Shown: piece by piece, positions 17,984-19,057 of the stretch
How positions within the stretch are numbered: position 1 is the stretch's first letter
How the letters are laid out: each line of letters begins with the position of its first letter
The notes under the pieces: generated by a model
Seen by the model: only the letters and a program-made list of their open reading frames with translations
Databases searched by the model: none
Told to the model about the DNA's origin: nothing
Program-made: the position numbers and the translations under genes
Assembly: GCA_023423675.1 (NCBI GenBank)
Contig: JAFAFD010000496.1
Span: 1-19,057, forward strand
Origin: Pseudomonadota bacterium
Lineage (GTDB): Bacteria; Pseudomonadota; Gammaproteobacteria; Xanthomonadales; Xanthomonadaceae
DNA length: 19,057 nt
Direction of reading: 5' to 3'

Positions 17984-19057
17984 CCCCTTTTTGGCTGTGC
18001 AGGCGCCAGACGGCGAGGCTGCCGTAGAGCAGCAGCAATACGCCGAGGGTGACCAGTTCGTGGCTGACATCGGCCAGGCTGGCGTCCATCTGGGTCAACC
18101 GCACCATCAGGTTGATGCCCGACGTGGTGGGCAGCAGCTGCGACAGCCACACCAGCGGCGGCGGTGTCATTACCGTGGGCCAGGACAGGTTGGCCAGGAA
18201 GAACAGCGGAATGGACGTGGCGATGATGTACTGGAACGCGCGCTCGCGGGTGCGGAAGAAACTGCCGACGAACAGGCCGAAGGCCACCGTGGCGGCGATG
18301 AACAACGTGCCGCCGAACAGCTGGCCGAGCGGATTGCCGCCGCGCGGATAGTCCTGCACCCAGGCAGTGAACCCGGCGTAATAGAACAGCCCGAACAGAC
18401 CGATGAGGCCGAAGCCCAGGGCCATGCCGGCCAGCGTCGGCAGGTCGAAGCGCAGGCGTCGGCCAAGGGCCAGGCGGCGCCCGCCGAGCAGCACGCCGAT
18501 GCCCATCAGCAGGGTCTGGTGCACGATCAGTTCGGCCACGCCCGGCACGATCGCGCTGCCATAGCCTTCCTGCGTGTTGTACAGCGGCCGCTGCACCAGC
18601 GTGACCGGTGGAGCCTGCGGAACGCCCATGAAGGCGGCCTGGGCGACGACCGCTTCGCGCCCGAAGGATCCCAGTGCATCGGCCACGCTGCCCAGCACCC
18701 AGCTGGCGCGGCCCAGGTAGGCACCGTTGCCGAGCAGGACCAGCTTCGCCGGATGGCCACGCAGGATTTCGCGCTCCAGGTTGGCCGGGATCAGTACGAT
18801 GCCTTCGGCATCCCCGGCTTCCAGCTGACGACGCGCGCTGTCGATGCTGGCAGGCTGGCCGACCACGCGGGCCACGCGCAGCGCGTCCAGCTTGCGCAGC
18901 AGTTCGCGGCTGGTGGCGCTGTGGTCCTGATCCACCACCAGGATCGGCAGGTTGCCGGCGACCTGGTGCCGGTACGCGGCCGGGTAGAAGAACGAGTACA
19001 GGATGACCGCGCCGACCATCACCACGATGGCATAGCGGTCCAGCAGCACCGCCAGCA
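17970..19057 (-). CDS. ABC-2 type transporter permease (5' end outside window)
   Basis: The visible 362 or so residues are an ABC-2 permease of the YhhJ/YbhS-like kind. A first membrane helix (AIVVMVGAVILYSFFYPAAY) is followed by a large extracytoplasmic domain (PILVVDQDHSATSRELLRKL through VLLGNGAYLG). A block of about five more helices includes LAGMALGFGLIGLFGLFYYA, TLFIAATVAFGLFVGSFF and the motif PLFFLANLSWP. Such permeases pair with an ATPase and often a HlyD-like adaptor to export drugs or other substrates; those genes would be to the right. The frame is still open at the window edge, so the GTG at 19049 is not necessarily the start. The 3' end is convergent with the glycine-zipper gene. 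Confidence 0.88.
   Translation of the reverse strand, partial: LAVLLDRYAIVVMVGAVILYSFFYPAAYRHQVAGNLPILVVDQDHSATSRELLRKLDALRVARVVGQPASIDSARRQLEAGDAEGIVLIPANLEREILRGHPAKLVLLGNGAYLGRASWVLGSVADALGSFGREAVVAQAAFMGVPQAPPVTLVQRPLYNTQEGYGSAIVPGVAELIVHQTLLMGIGVLLGGRRLALGRRLRFDLPTLAGMALGFGLIGLFGLFYYAGFTAWVQDYPRGGNPLGQLFGGTLFIAATVAFGLFVGSFFRTRERAFQYIIATSIPLFFLANLSWPTVMTPPPLVWLSQLLPTTSGINLMVRLTQMDASLADVSHELVTLGVLLLLYGSLAVWRLHSQKGDGGD

Overview
The window looks like chromosomal DNA of a Stenotrophomonas (S. maltophilia complex) or a close relative in the Xanthomonadaceae. Codon use in the conserved genes is very GC-rich. Several intergenic gaps carry short hairpins headed by GTAG or GTGG that match the SMAG-type REP elements typical of S. 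maltophilia, such as GTAGCGCCGGGCCATGCCCG... at 2268 and GTAGAGCCGAGCCCATGCTC... at 6815. The genus call is an inference from these repeats and the gene set. No rRNA, tRNA or CRISPR array was seen.

Positions 1-9451 are ordinary chromosome. They hold a MATE efflux pump (-), a tiny lipoprotein (+), an Hsp15-like S4 RNA-binding protein (+), a secreted GH5 glycoside hydrolase (+) flanked on both sides by SMAG repeats, catalase-peroxidase KatG (-) with OxyR-like boxes upstream, a DUF937/YidB-like protein with an EF-hand-like loop (-), and the mismatch-repair ATPase MutS (-).

Positions 9655-16474 are an accessory polymorphic-toxin island, all on the minus strand. Its lower-GC part (about 9655-12000) is an array. 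Transcription would run from a Sec-exported RHS/YD-repeat protein (16474 to 11945, interrupted by one in-frame TGA at 14597-14599) into MORN_2/YwqK-type immunity-like genes. There are four intact copies (starts 11934, 11187, 10635, 10035) and one broken copy (11546-11355). Decayed duplicates of the extreme C-terminus of the RHS protein lie between the copies, at about 11198-11354, 10646-10762 and 10007-10228. The RHS tip itself is a glycine-zipper segment followed by a small domain with two CX10C cysteine pairs. I do not recognise it as a known toxin class. The layout fits an RHS locus that has repeatedly gained toxin-tip plus immunity cassettes, losing the tips and keeping the immunity genes.

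Positions 16475-19057 hold a gene-free stretch of about 480 bp, a barstar-like inhibitor (-), a glycine-zipper 2TM envelope protein (+), and the 3' part of an ABC-2 type permease (-) that runs off the window. A perfect 34-bp palindrome overlaps the permease stop codon.
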